A stretch of DNA of 64,000 bases from the NCBI RefSeq assembly GCF_030247195.1, contig NC_080671.1, positions 210,770,361 to 210,834,360 on the forward strand. Direction: 5' to 3'. The DNA is from Topomyia yanbarensis. Its lineage: Eukaryota > Arthropoda > Insecta > Diptera > Culicidae. Positions 30,556-42,841 of this stretch are shown here, piece after piece. The notes beneath the pieces were generated by a model, which did no database searches, was not told the DNA's origin, and saw nothing but the letters and a program-made list of their open reading frames with translations. How positions within the stretch are numbered: position 1 is the stretch's first letter; every line of letters starts with the position of its first letter. The position numbers and the translations under genes are program-made.

Positions 30556-31346
30556 AGGGCATGTTCAGGAGCGTTTTATCTTATATAGGAGTTTCAAAGT
30601 AGAACTGGAACTGAAACATTCACATCCCCAGCAGAGCGTTTTGTTTTATTATTTAGAACAGTTTTGTTTCAAAATTTAAAACTGTTATACGACGCCGTTC
30701 TATTTGTTGCTGATTTTAAAACACTTTTAGAACTGTGTTTTAAATACATGCAAAGTTTTCAGCAGAGACACTTAGGCAGGCATGGCGAGACATGAATTTT
30801 AAACTGAATAGAAAACCCGTTAAAAGTGCTGCTGGGTACAGAAAGTTCTAGTTTTAAATTTTTTTGTTTTAGGGCATGTTCAGGAGCGTTTTATTTTGTA
30901 TAGGTGTTTCAAAGTAGAACTGGAACTGAAACATTCACATCCCCAGCAGAGCGTTTTGTTTTATTATTTCGAACAGTTTTGTTTCAAAATTTAAAACTGC
31001 TATACGACTCCGTTCCATTTGTTGCTGATTTTAAAACACGTTTAGAACTGGGTTTTAAATACATGCAAAGTTTTCAGCACATACACTTAGACCCGATAGA
31101 CTGAGGAAAAATAAATTTGAATGCAGTAACGCTGAAGGAATGGCGAGACATAAATTTTAAACTGAATAGAACATCCGCTACAACTGCTGCTGGGGACAGC
31201 AAGTTCTAGTTTTAAAATTTTTACTTTTATATAATAGAACTGTCAAAATTATAAATCTAGAACTGAAACACTCCTGAACATGCTCTTATATTATAGAACT
31301 GTCAAAATTATAAATCTAAAACTGAAACTCTCCTGAACATGCTCTA
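30556..31346. mobile_element. Tourist-like MITE (family T), full length with nested copy
   Basis: Left terminus GGGCATGTTCAGGAGCG at 30557, right terminus CTCCTGAACATGCTC ending ~31343, flanked by TAA on both sides. A second member (30871-31287) is inserted within it with TTA duplications. 3 bp TWA duplications and a GGGCATGTTC terminus fit PIF/Harbinger-type (Tourist) MITEs. Confidence 0.8.
30872..31284. mobile_element. Nested Tourist-like MITE (family T)
   Basis: GGGCATGTTCAGGAGCG to ATTCCTG-type end CTCCTGAACATGCTC, with TTA on each side. The interior (GAACAGTTTTGTTTC, CGACTCCGTTCC, ACATGCAAAGTTTTCAGCA) is highly similar to the host copy. Confidence 0.75.
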
Positions 31347-31349
31347 ATG

Positions 31350-31828
31350 TGGCTACGCCATATCGTTTTTTTTCGTGCTGTCCAATTTAAACTAGGTATA
31401 GCCATTATGATTGAGTACTATTACTTTTTACCATAATTCTTGCTTATTATTCTTTATTTCAAACCTGGCAAAAGTCGAATGTAACTGAAAAATTTCTTTA
31501 TCCAGTGCTATCATTATCTCATTTTTTTGATATTTTGCGACTTAGTCCGGTCTGATATAACACCGACCACTTGCACTTTTGACATCGAAAACAACACCAA
31601 CTCGTCCGGCGCATTCTCAGCGGCTTTGCCCAAACGTCACTTTTTCTTGCGCAATAGCACTGTGAGTACGGTTACTAGGAACAGCTTATTTTTTCAGTTT
31701 AAGGTGAAGCGATGCCAGAATCACAATAAAGGTTCGGGTATGTTCGGGTTACGTTCAGCAGCTGTGTGCAGCTACCACGTACTATACCGATAGGAGCTGA
31801 CATGCAAGCAAGGGTATCGTTTAGCAAT
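31350..31828. repeat. Family M fragment and unassigned sequence
   Basis: GTGGCTACGCCATATCG at ~31348 is a family M terminus. CGTCCGGCGCATTCTCAGCG and TTGCCCAAACGTCACTTTT (~31603-31642) match the M interior of 29842-30354 with internal deletions. The remainder is unassigned. Confidence 0.5.
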
Positions 31829-31845
31829 CAGCTGACTGATTTTTG

Positions 31846-32350
31846 GTAAGCGTGACCGTCACTCATTCCAGTTGGCCTGGATTCAATTCCAGCCGAGGTC
31901 TTTGAGATTCTTCTGAGGTGAAAAAATCTGTGGTCACGTCTTCCTTCGGAAGGGAAGTAAAGCCGTTGGTCCCCGGACCATGGAATTGGTGGATCGATAT
32001 CTAGTCCAGGTAGTAGAATCACCTCTCTGGCGTCGGTAAAGAAGAAGTATATTCAGCTTTTATATTCTACTAACAAAAATATCCTCCTCCCGTGATACTT
32101 GTGGAGTGCGCAGTAGTATATACGGCCTCTAGCAAAAGCAAGTATCGGACTAACCATTCCTTCCCTTTCCTTCCGCGATCTACGTTCGGGCCTGGCCGGC
32201 GCCGGTATTGATTAGGATTACCAGGAAGTTGCACATTGAAAGATGTTTCGCTAATCCCAAGCATAATTATCTACTGATTCCCTGTGCAACTTCAGCTAGT
32301 CCCGATCGATAACGGAGTAGCAGCCAGGGGTGGTCGCATAAGCTCAAGCT
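31846..32350 (+). mobile_element. tRNA-derived SINE (family S), with 17 bp TSD
   Basis: CAGCTGACTGATTTTTG flanks it exactly at 31829-31845 and 32351-32367. The head has a truncated A box region (GTAAGCGTGACCG) and a B box GGATTCAATTCC at ~31871. The 3' end is an AAGCTC repeat. It matches, in reverse orientation, the fuller copy at 62769-63316. Mosquito SINEs of the Feilai type are the likely comparison; this identification is inference. Confidence 0.85.
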
Positions 32351-32367
32351 CAGCTGACTGATTTTTG

Positions 32368-32744
32368 TACCCTGTGTTTCATTTGTTTTGAAGAATAAAA
32401 AGGTACAAACGAATCAAAATTTCGCGAAGAGAATCTATTCATCTGCATGACATGCTTACATAGAGTGATACAAATTCTAAGCAATCTGAGATAAGACATT
32501 TATGTTACAAACGATTTTGTCTTGCGCACCAAGGCAAGGTTTTGATTTTGACTATGAAATAAAAAGAAGAAGCAAAAACCACGGCAGTCGTTTTAGCTGC
32601 AACCTTATGACTCCATTCAGCATGTCCTTAAACTACTTTAAAGCTCTCCCTCTGATTTTTTTCATTTTTTTGTTGTAAAATAAGCCATTTAAAACCATTT
32701 CCGACAAAAATAACCTATTTTTCGAAAAAGCAGCGATTCAGGAC
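32368..32744. other. Unassigned AT-rich sequence
   Basis: No gene or repeat recognised. Confidence 0.4.
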
Positions 32745-32747
32745 AAT

Positions 32748-33003
32748 TCTAGAGAAAAATTTCAATAGGACGTAAGTAACATTGAGAGTCTCTCTTTGTT
32801 TACTTTCTTTTTCGTTTATTACGACGTCATTACAACACTTTGCACTAATTTTCCAGTACATATCGAAAGCCGACGGTTTTTACTAGAATATTATGCAAAC
32901 AGTAGAGTAGTAAATGTTGAAATGGTCGAATAATGAACAGAAGAGAATGACTCCAAAGAAAATCTCTCATTGTTACTTACGTCTTATTCTAAATTTTCTC
33001 TAA
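32748..33003. mobile_element. MITE, family G
   Basis: Terminal inverted repeats of ~45 bp: AGAGAAAAATTTCAATAGG then GACGTAAGTAACATTGAGAG at the left, and CTCATTGTTACTTACGTCTT then TTCTCTAAA at the right. Diverged relatives occur at ~56326-56545 and ~59570-59825. Confidence 0.75.
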
Positions 33004-33029
33004 AATTACCCAGTTTTTCCCAAATGACG

Positions 33030-33890
33030 TATTTTATTGTAAATAAACAGAATCCGAGGTCGGAAACGCAAAAATTTTTAACCAAAGTTTAATAAACTGA
33101 AAAAAATAAGTGGTGCTTAGTAACATTCATAACAATGACAGTGCTCTAACAACTGGGCTTACGCAGCAAAGCTGATGTGGTGCAGCTTGGCAGTATATCC
33201 GAGGCCAAAGCATATCCGTTGGACGAGGTGTTGAGCAACCCGCCGCTGGAGTTATACTCGTTTGCCCTGTAGTACTCTCGTTTGCCCGGTTTACTCAAAT
33301 ATATATAGCTAGTTTAAAGCCGACTGAGCGGTAGCGAAGTTGGACAGTATGTAGAAAAGGGATGTGCACATGGCGTAACCGCATTAGTCAACCGACCACT
33401 GACTAAATTATGTAATGCTCTTAGGGGGTGAAGGGGGTACAAGTTGTGACATATGGGGGAGGGTGAGTAAGTTAGAACGTTACGTAACATGGTTTTGCTG
33501 AAGAAAAAAATCTAAGGAATTTGTTAAGTAATACGGGAGGGGAGATAGAGAAATATGTGACAATTTGTTACATGGGGGGAGGGGGAGTTCATATTGGTCA
33601 TTTTTTGCGTTACGTAATTCATGAACGGTCCCTAATGTGACTACACCACATCGCTTTTTTACATACTGTCAGACATCTCTGCCGCTCAGGCGGCTTTAAA
33701 CCAGCTACAGCCCCCAGGTTTGAGAAAACTGGGCAAACGAGAAGATTACAGGTTTACTTATAACTCCGGCGGCGGACGGATCAACACCTCATCCATCGGA
33801 TCCTCAGCGGCTTTGCGCCGCTTTAGATCCCTAGCCTCAGATATGCGGCTAGGTCGCATCACATTAGCTCCGCTGCATAAGGCCAGTTGT
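33030..33890. repeat. Family M fragments around a TACGTAA-type MITE
   Basis: 33040-33390 and 33637-33890 are family M pieces (GTTTGCCCGGTTTACTCAAA, GCGGCTTTGCGCCGCTTTAG, CACATCGCTTTTTTAC). Between them, ~33405-33635, G-rich and A-rich tracts are bounded by TTATGTAATGCTC and GCGTTACGTAATTCATGAAC, which resembles a common mosquito MITE type. Confidence 0.6.
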
Positions 33891-33954
33891 TAGATCCAGA
33901 ATTAAAAATATTCAAATTCATTGAATGAAAATTGATCATATTCAGCCGCATTAA

Positions 33955-34076
33955 GGTTGCACAGAGAATGCGCAAAATTCGCAAACGAAAAAAGCAGTTT
34001 TTTTCCACACCGTATGTCAGATCTTCATAAAAACTGCTTTTTTCGTTTGCGAATTTTGGGCATTCTCTGTGCAACC
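33955..34076. mobile_element. 122 bp TTAA-flanked hairpin MITE
   Basis: GGTTGCACAGAGAATG at the left and CATTCTCTGTGCAACC at the right, with arms of ~50 bp and a ~22 bp loop. TTAA lies on both sides (33951-33954, 34077-34080). Like the hairpin at 2776-3264 it begins GGTT and sits in TTAA, though the arms are otherwise unrelated. Confidence 0.8.
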
Positions 34077-34080
34077 TTAA

Positions 34081-35100
34081 TTTTCAATATTCAGTTACGC
34101 AGCTGAAAACGTCAAACGAACAAACCGCCCATTTTTATCCATGCAAACTTTCATTCGTCTCCGATTATTACACGAAGCGAATGCCCAGCAACGAATCAAA
34201 CGTGTCCAAGTAGGCCCTAACACAATGTAAGTGATGATGATTGTTGTTTTATATGCTTTACCGTCATTTGAAAACATTTGCATAGATAATTACTGAAATG
34301 AATATTATTGTACGATATTAGGTTTCACATTAACCGACATAACCCCGTAACATAACCCCGTAAAATAACATTAACCGACATAACCCAACTGATCCTGGCA
34401 CCACTGTAAAGTCACATGAGGGAAAAATCTACGCGTTAAACTTTTGCAATTTTCTTATGGTTTTTTGTCGTTCTTAATCATAAAAAAGTGTTCTGCGGCT
34501 GCAATAAGCCTAAAACATTTAGAAAGTGTTGAAAACACCTGTGAAGTGGAACAAAAAGCCGTTTTTTCACTTTTATAAATTTACTCGGCGAAAACGTAAA
34601 ATGTGTTAGTGTGTTATTGAATTTTTTGTGTTAAAAACTTATTTGTCTTAAAATACCTCTAACTCAAAAAGTATACCTTGTATACAAATCTTTTAGATCC
34701 ATTGGGAAGGTGAGAAAATTTCCCATTGAGTGATGCCCTCACATGTTTCAGCTAATGAGATTAAGTAACCTTTTCAAAGTAATTTATTTAAAATTTATCA
34801 AACATAGTGGAATTAAATGGAAGAAAATCTTTAAAACATTATTATCATGTAAATAATGAATCTCAGCAAGTTCAACAATTTGTTCTTTGACTCCATACAA
34901 TTACCTATTTCAACCAAGTTGAATTCGAGTAAATCCTTTCTTGGGCATATATTTCTTATCTTGGAGATCCGAAAAATGCAAAAACAAAAATATTAATTTT
35001 TTTATAAATTTTGCGCTGTTAGACTCCCTTAAGGGGAACTTAAACTAAATAATCAGAAAAGGTTGCGCGGCTATATCTAAGGACCAAGGATGCAAAATGT
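34081..35100. other. Unassigned AT-rich sequence
   Basis: No gene seen. ATAACCCCGTAA is locally repeated near 34340-34370, and a ~74 bp segment at 34846-34916 is an inverted copy of 38986-39055. Confidence 0.45.
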
Positions 35101-35700
35101 CTACCTTTTCTGCGGCTGTATTTTTTCTGCCTACATTCTCATTTCTCTTTTGACGCTGCTGTCGTTCGCTATTGCAGGACGCCCAGTGCTGTACGGCAGT
35201 CTGTAAGCAAAGCAGTAACATGACAAAGAAATACTGCCCCCAGTACAGCCACCAGACGCGGGCGGTACAGCTTCTCTTTGCTTATTTTACACTTTTAATA
35301 TTTTTAATCTATTCAATATTTTCAATCAAAAACGACTACAATAAATGCGGTTCGTTTACGCCACGACCGGCATCATCGCTTTCGTGTGTGGGCCTCTCCC
35401 TTTCACTATGCACAGAAAAATGTACAAAGCGAGAGAACAAACTTTACTACGCCACACTCTCACCGAGCAGTCGGAGTACAGCAGCAAAACAAAAATGTAT
35501 TCTACTGCTCCACGGGAAAATGTACTCGGTATGGCTACCGTTCTGGCAAGAGCTGTAGTGAAGCGTCGCTGTAGCGGGCTGTACGGCTTGTGCAAATGTA
35601 AATATACCGAAAAAAATGTAGTTTACCAGTACCTTTGGCATCCCTGCTAAGGACCATAGAAGAATATTTTAAGAGCTTCGGTTTATTAAAAAGAGAAAAA
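35101..35700. other. GC-richer segment with overlapping short frames
   Basis: Open frames of 62-128 codons overlap in three + frames and on the minus strand at 35172-35650. None resembles a known family and codon pattern does not favour one. Probably composition-driven rather than coding. Confidence 0.35.
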
Positions 35701-35703
35701 TAT

Positions 35704-36459
35704 AGGATGATGAGCCTATTTGCGCCATGTTTCTATTATCACCCTACCCATTTGAAGCCGTTGGTTAGAGCAGTGTCTGCCATCTTTGTTTAACGCATTG
35801 AGTCAAATGGTAGCGCAACAATAGGGGCACTCGTTTCGAGTTTTCAATGTGCTCAAACACGAGAATAAGGATCTTTAGGAGTGTGCGGTTTAATGCATAT
35901 TCTGATGCAGATTAGTACCGTGAGTTAATATCTCAGTCCTTTTTCAATTTTTTGGGTTTTTTGAAAAAAACATTTTTTAGTTTGTTTCCAAACCCATGCG
36001 ACTTGCACGATCAGAGCTACCATAGTTTGCAGATGAAACTTGGGATGGCAGGCTGCTAGCAGATTGAAAAAGTGCCAGATCATGCTGTGTGGGGTGCTGT
36101 CCCGGTTAACAATGAGGCGAACGAGATATTTGCAGATACGTCATTTAGTAGGACAACTGTCAGTTTGCTGGTTGAATTTAATTTGGTTTTTTTTAATTTA
36201 AAATCATACAAAAATAAGGTTTAAAAATGATATGAGTGTACTCGTAAGGACACCCGCTATCAATACATATGAAAAACTGGAACATTTTTTTTCCAAATTA
36301 AAGATCCCTATTTTACTGTTTTCAATGCATTTGTGTTCTTAACATCGAAGCAAAGCGTTTGATGTCCATTTTTGCGCATTCCATTGATTGTAAGGCAAGA
36401 AATTATCGAATTAGTGAGGCACCTTGCTTAGTATGGTGAAAATAGGCTCATCACCCTAT
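35704..36459. mobile_element. MITE, family V, with internal insertion
   Basis: Left end AGGATGATGAGCCTATTTGC and right end AAATAGGCTCATCACCCTA match the complete 323 bp member at 63586-63908. Here ~430 bp of extra sequence (~35865-36295) interrupts the interior. Confidence 0.75.
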
Positions 36460-36536
36460 GTCCCGATTTTATCAATGTCCCTGTTTTATCAGCTTAAAAT
36501 TCACCAAGGGGATGATAAAAACGGGTCTTTACTGTA

Positions 36537-38472
36537 CAGTAATGTTTCGATTATATCACGCCTAGTTATATTTATTTATAAATACATACTGACTTACATA
36601 TGCATTAGGGTGTCCCAAAATGATATCATGTTAAAAAAGTCATCGGGCTCACTTCTTAAATGAAAGGTTAGGGTATTAGGACCACTTTCTTCTTCGGAGT
36701 GAGTTTGCTAAAACGCTTCCTACTGGTGGCGACTTTTGATTTTTTGAAAAATGGGCCGATTTTGGATAAAATTTCAAATTTATGCCTGTTTAAGTGGTCC
36801 TGAACTGTCTTAGATTTTTTTCAGCATTTTTTTATTTTTCTGGAGATCCAAACGGAGAAGTTTGGTTAGTTAATTTGTACAAATTTTGAATTATAAGAGC
36901 GGCAGGGCCATTAAAACTTAGTAAAAAGTGAAATTTTTGGTGTTCTTCAGTATTTTTTCTTCAAAACTGGGTATCTACCAAATTTTGAAAGTACAGAAAA
37001 CACTTTATATAGTTGAGCCGAACTCGGGGGCGTAATTCTGCTGAAGAAAGTGTATAGCTATGGCTAATGGTGTATGAGTTATTTAAGTTTTTGTTAGATT
37101 ACCTTTGACATTTTTAGCAATGTATCAAAAATAATTCTGTTCCAAAAAGTAAATCAGTTCAAATGTGCTTTGATCACACATTGTTTTTCGAAAAATAGAA
37201 GGAAAATTTTGAAAAATGACGTTTTCTGTACGTCTTTAGTATGTCAGGACGAGGTTTAATGAGCATCTGATGATTTTTTTTGTAACTTAAATTATAAAAA
37301 TAATAACTTTGCTAATGACGCCAAGTCTAATTATTTTTTGAAGAGTTAATTCTCCATAATTACTTCTAGGAGGCATCTTCAACAAAACGATTATGTCAGA
37401 AGATGCGCTGTATTCTGTTGTAAAACTTTTTCGAGGATATTTGCCCTGAATTTGACTATATCGGAATTATGTGATCTAAACAGTAAATATCAGTTTTTCA
37501 ACACTCACCTCACTCTTCTGCATTTTTCTCCACTTCAAAGTTCCTAACATGAAAATAAGACTTTATATACAAAATGTAAGTACGTTAATTAATTCAGCCT
37601 TCAAATATACGCCATAACTTGCCATTAACTCGACATATTTGTTTAATTTTAGTGATTTTCAAACCCGCTAGGTGGCTATTAATATAGAAAATATTTTTAA
37701 AAAAAATTGTCAAATGCTCATAAAAACCGATTCTGATGTACTAGAGACAAGCGAAAAACGGCATTTTTCATCATTTTCCTTCTATTTTCCGAAAAATAAT
37801 ATGCGGACTAAGCCCACTTAAGTTGTTTTATTTTGTAGAACAGTGTTATTTTTTATGAATATCATAAAATGTCAAAAGGTTATTTAACAAAAACGTAAAT
37901 AACTTATACCCCATTGGCCGTAGCTACACACTTTCTTCAGCAAAATTACGCCTCTGAATTTGGCTCAACTATATAAAGTGTTTTCTGTACTTTTAAAATT
38001 TTGTGGATACCCAGTTTTGAAGAAAAAATACTGAAAAGCACCAAAAATTTCACTTTTTACTAAGTTTTAATGGCTCTGCCGCTCTTATAATTCAAAATTT
38101 GTACAAACTAACTAACCAAACTTCTCCGTTTGGATCTCCAAAAAAATAAAAAATGCTGAAAAAATATCTAAGACAGTTCAGGACCACTTCAACAGGCATA
38201 AATTTGAAATTTTATCCACAATCGGCCCATATTTCAAAAAATCAAAAGTCGCCACCAGTAGGAAGCGTTTTAGCAAACTCACTCCGAAGAAGAAAGTGGT
38301 CCTAATACCCTAACCTTTCATTTAAGAAGTGAGCCCGATGACTTTTTTAACATGATGTCATTTTGGGACACCCTAATATGCATACTAAGATACGTAGATA
38401 CACATATGTATATACACAGAAATATGCATACATATATGGATATATAAGCGTGATATAATCGAAACATTACTG
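36537..38472. mobile_element. 1.94 kb TA-flanked foldback transposon
   Basis: Begins CAGTAATGTTTCGATTATAT and ends in its inverse, with TA on both sides (36535-36536, 38473-38474). Inverted arms of ~600 bp each (for example GTCATCGGGCTCACTTCTTA at both ends) enclose a ~700 bp centre. No transposase frame. CAGT-type termini and TA duplication suggest a Tc1/mariner-pogo-type helper (inference). Confidence 0.8.
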
Positions 38473-38474
38473 TA

Positions 38475-39911
<1,437 letters not shown>

Positions 39912-39914
39912 ACT

Positions 39915-40165
39915 AACGGTCTCCATAACAACGTTTGTTACACTAACATTCCTTTCCTTCCCCGATGACTGTAAGGACGTGGCCGGCGCCGTTATTGACA
40001 TTCCAAAGTATAGAACACTCGAAACGTGCACATTGAGAATGGATAGCTACTCCCAAGCCCCATTCGTTGATTCTCTGTGCAAATTCGCTTGTTCTGGTCA
40101 ATCACGGAGTAGCAACTACGAATTGTGCGTCATCATGCTCATGCTCAATAAAAATTTACCACAGT
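39915..40165 (+). mobile_element. SINE-related 3' body (family S)
   Basis: AACATTCCTTTCCTTCCC, GTGGCCGGCGCCG, TGCACATTGAGAA, ATCACGGAGTAGCAAC and an ATGCTC-type tail match the 3' two-thirds of the SINE at 31846-32350. Confidence 0.6.
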
Positions 40166-41399
40166 AACCCTACATACCTCAAAACTTATGGTCGCGTAGC
40201 TTATTTTGTAACAAACAGCTTTGTTGAAGAATGCATACTGATTGGAGGCTCTCCGAAAAAGTTATTTAACTTTGAAGACCAACCGATTTTTTGTAATCTC
40301 CTATTCTAAGCTTGCGCGAGAAGGAGAGGGAACTCATAACTTCATAAGACAATATCTTTTTACTGCAAAATCGGATCAATTGGCAATGTTCGGAGTCGGC
40401 AATGTTGATGCTTACACCTTAAGCTATAAATCTGCAGATTTTGGGATGCACAACATGATACTGGCATTTTTTACTGAATTTTTTGTTTCTATTTCCAATT
40501 TTTCATATATTTTCCCATACAAATTTGAAAACTCTTGTGAGTGAACTAGAGTTTTCAGAAAAAGCTCATATTTGACAAATGGTATGTGAAGCCAATTACC
40601 GCTTGATTTAACAGGGTTCCGAAAAATAGTCAGTTGTTGCCGGTCTAATGTGTATACATGATGAAGAATTATTCCTTTCAAGCCATTTGCTGTGCAATGC
40701 TTCGCAGGCGCTATTTAGTCGTGAAGCAACATCATCCAAAGAAATTTTTGCCGGTGAGAGCCAAGCTACAAGTACACTGTTTGTCATAACGTAAATTATT
40801 TGATGAAGCAAAATTTGATCAAATAAACGTGTTTGACAAACAAATTTGACGGGACCAGTACACGAGATCAACTGTTTAACAAACTTTTTTCATCAAATAT
40901 TTGCATTGATGCGTTACCGGACGTTACGCCTAATATTGTTTGACAAAACTAATAAAACAAGTTTGATGTATCAGTACACTGTTTGTCAAATATATTCAAA
41001 CCGGTGTATACGACAAACAAATCGCCATGCGAAAAAAATTTTATGCTGTTTGAACTTCATGAATTTTCAAGAGTGCAAACACATGAAATATTTGTGTTAG
41101 TGCAGGGATGCCAAATGATTTTTCAGAAAATTTGTTTTATTTTTATAAAAACTGGAATTGTCAAAGCAACTATATCGCACTACTTTGTTCGTGATTATGC
41201 AGAGCAAGGTGTTTAGAGTTCTAAGGTGTTTCGTCTTCGGCAGTAACTAGGTGAGAAGTGAGATAAGCGTGTAACTGGCTGCGGGGGTGAAAAATGACAG
41301 CAAACAACTTTGTGTGCAAACTGGAATCCAAGCAATCATATATCAAGACGAATGTTTCATCACTAGTACCTAGTAAACAATGTTGTTGGTTGTCGTTTT
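40166..41399. other. Unassigned AT-rich sequence
   Basis: Many short frames on both strands, none convincing. The word TTTGACAAAC and its inverse recur at 40830-40990, suggesting debris of an inverted-repeat element. Confidence 0.4.
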
Positions 41400-41665
41400 T
41401 AAAACCAGATGAAAATCAATAGTTTTGGGCATTTCCAATGCACAGAGGGGTCCACCAATGTGTCAAAAAAAATCAACTTTATGAGAGTGAGTTTTATATT
41501 GAATTGAACGGCAGGTTGTTGGCAGACCTAAATCAATAGTTTTGGACATGCTCAATGCACATGAGGGTCCGTCGATGAATCAAAATGGAAAATTTTTCAA
41601 CTTTATGGGTGTGAGTTTTATATTGAAGATTAAGTTGTTGGCAGATGAAAATTAATAGGTTTAGT
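41400..41665 (+). repeat. Two tandem copies of a ~128 bp repeat (family W)
   Basis: AATCAATAGTTTTGG starts copies at ~41410 and ~41531, each followed by AATGCACA, GAGGGTCC, a CAACTTTATG segment, GTGAGTTTTATATTGAA and GTTGTTGGCAGA. The inverse of the same family lies at 61690-61950. Confidence 0.65.
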
Positions 41666-42208
41666 GCCGCATAATGAGAGTATTCCAAACTAATGTGTCA
41701 CCATCGGGCAGTCCTTGACATCTCGAGCAACTTTGCTGAAGACTTCCCCCTTCTAAATTACCTTCATTTGTAGATACTGAAATAAAAACGATTTTAATCC
41801 ACCCAACAGTGTGATGAGACATTTCTTATAACTCTTATCACTCTCTTCGGATATTATTGAGAACATTTAGAACTTTATGCTTCGCGATGTTTTTGATAAC
41901 ACATACTACATAGGATAGTGGCAGGACTCAAAGAATCGCTCAAATCAGCATAGGACAACATCAGTGCTAGAAATCTCAAACCAAATCAATGGGAAAGCGA
42001 AAAAATGGCCCATAAAATAGACATACCAACGAATTATTGTTAATGCTCTGTTAATAAAATATCTAAATTGTGGTGGGAAAACTGAATTTTCCTAAAGGGG
42101 TTATATATTGTACTGAGCCAAAAAAATCGAAATTTTTTTTGAATCGATTTGAAGTTACACTTTACTCAAATTTCCAACGCGACTGAGAACTAATCAACGC
42201 TTTTTCTT
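41666..42208. other. Unassigned AT-rich sequence
   Basis: No gene or repeat recognised. Confidence 0.4.
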
Positions 42209-42841
42209 GAAAAGGGCGATACTAGCAGTGATACCATTCAAAGAAAATCAACAGTGAATATTTCCAGACTTGGTTTTATTTCCTATTTAAGAACTATTGT
42301 GTTTTTTACATCCCAGATTGCATGATTCAGTGATCGTAACCCAAAACTTCATAAAGTATTTGAAATCATTAAATTAAAATTTGTTTTTACTATTGAAATT
42401 GACAAAATGATAGTATCGCCCCTTTGGCGATTGTTTACTTTTTCGGTCCCACCTATCAGCATTGAAGTATCGCCCTTACGTTTTTTTTACAATAAGCACC
42501 GTTTTACACCACCGATTTCGTCCGGGTTTTTTCAACAGCGATCATTGTTACTATTTACAGCTGGTATCAGCTTGATAATCCTAAAAAAATACGAAAATAA
42601 CAGTTTCGCCTCTAAACTGCTAGCAAAAAAGTATCGCCCTGTTTGTTTGCATGGAGCGTGGAGGGCGAAACTTTAAATAAACAAACAAAAATACAGTTTC
42701 GCCCGTTGTATTTTTTGCTGTAGTTTAAGAAAGCAATATCGTAGAATCCAAATTTTTAGGTTAATTTGTAGCGTTTCAAAGCCCTCATTCGCATGTATGA
42801 AAAAAAGCCTTATGTTTACATTTGTAAGTATCGCCCTTTTC
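42209..42841. repeat. Segment with repeated AGTATCGCCC decamers
   Basis: Bounded by GAAAAGGGCGATACT (42209-42223) and its exact inverse AGTATCGCCCTTTTC (42827-42841). The decamer AGTATCGCCC also occurs at 42412, 42466 and 42630, with the variant AGTTTCGCC(C) at 42602 and 42695 and its inverse at 42663. Possibly a non-autonomous transposon with multiple transposase sites; function unknown. Confidence 0.5.

Noticed and set aside
35172..35650. Cluster of overlapping frames on both strands
   Set aside because: Open in several frames at once because stops are rare in this composition; no homology seen.
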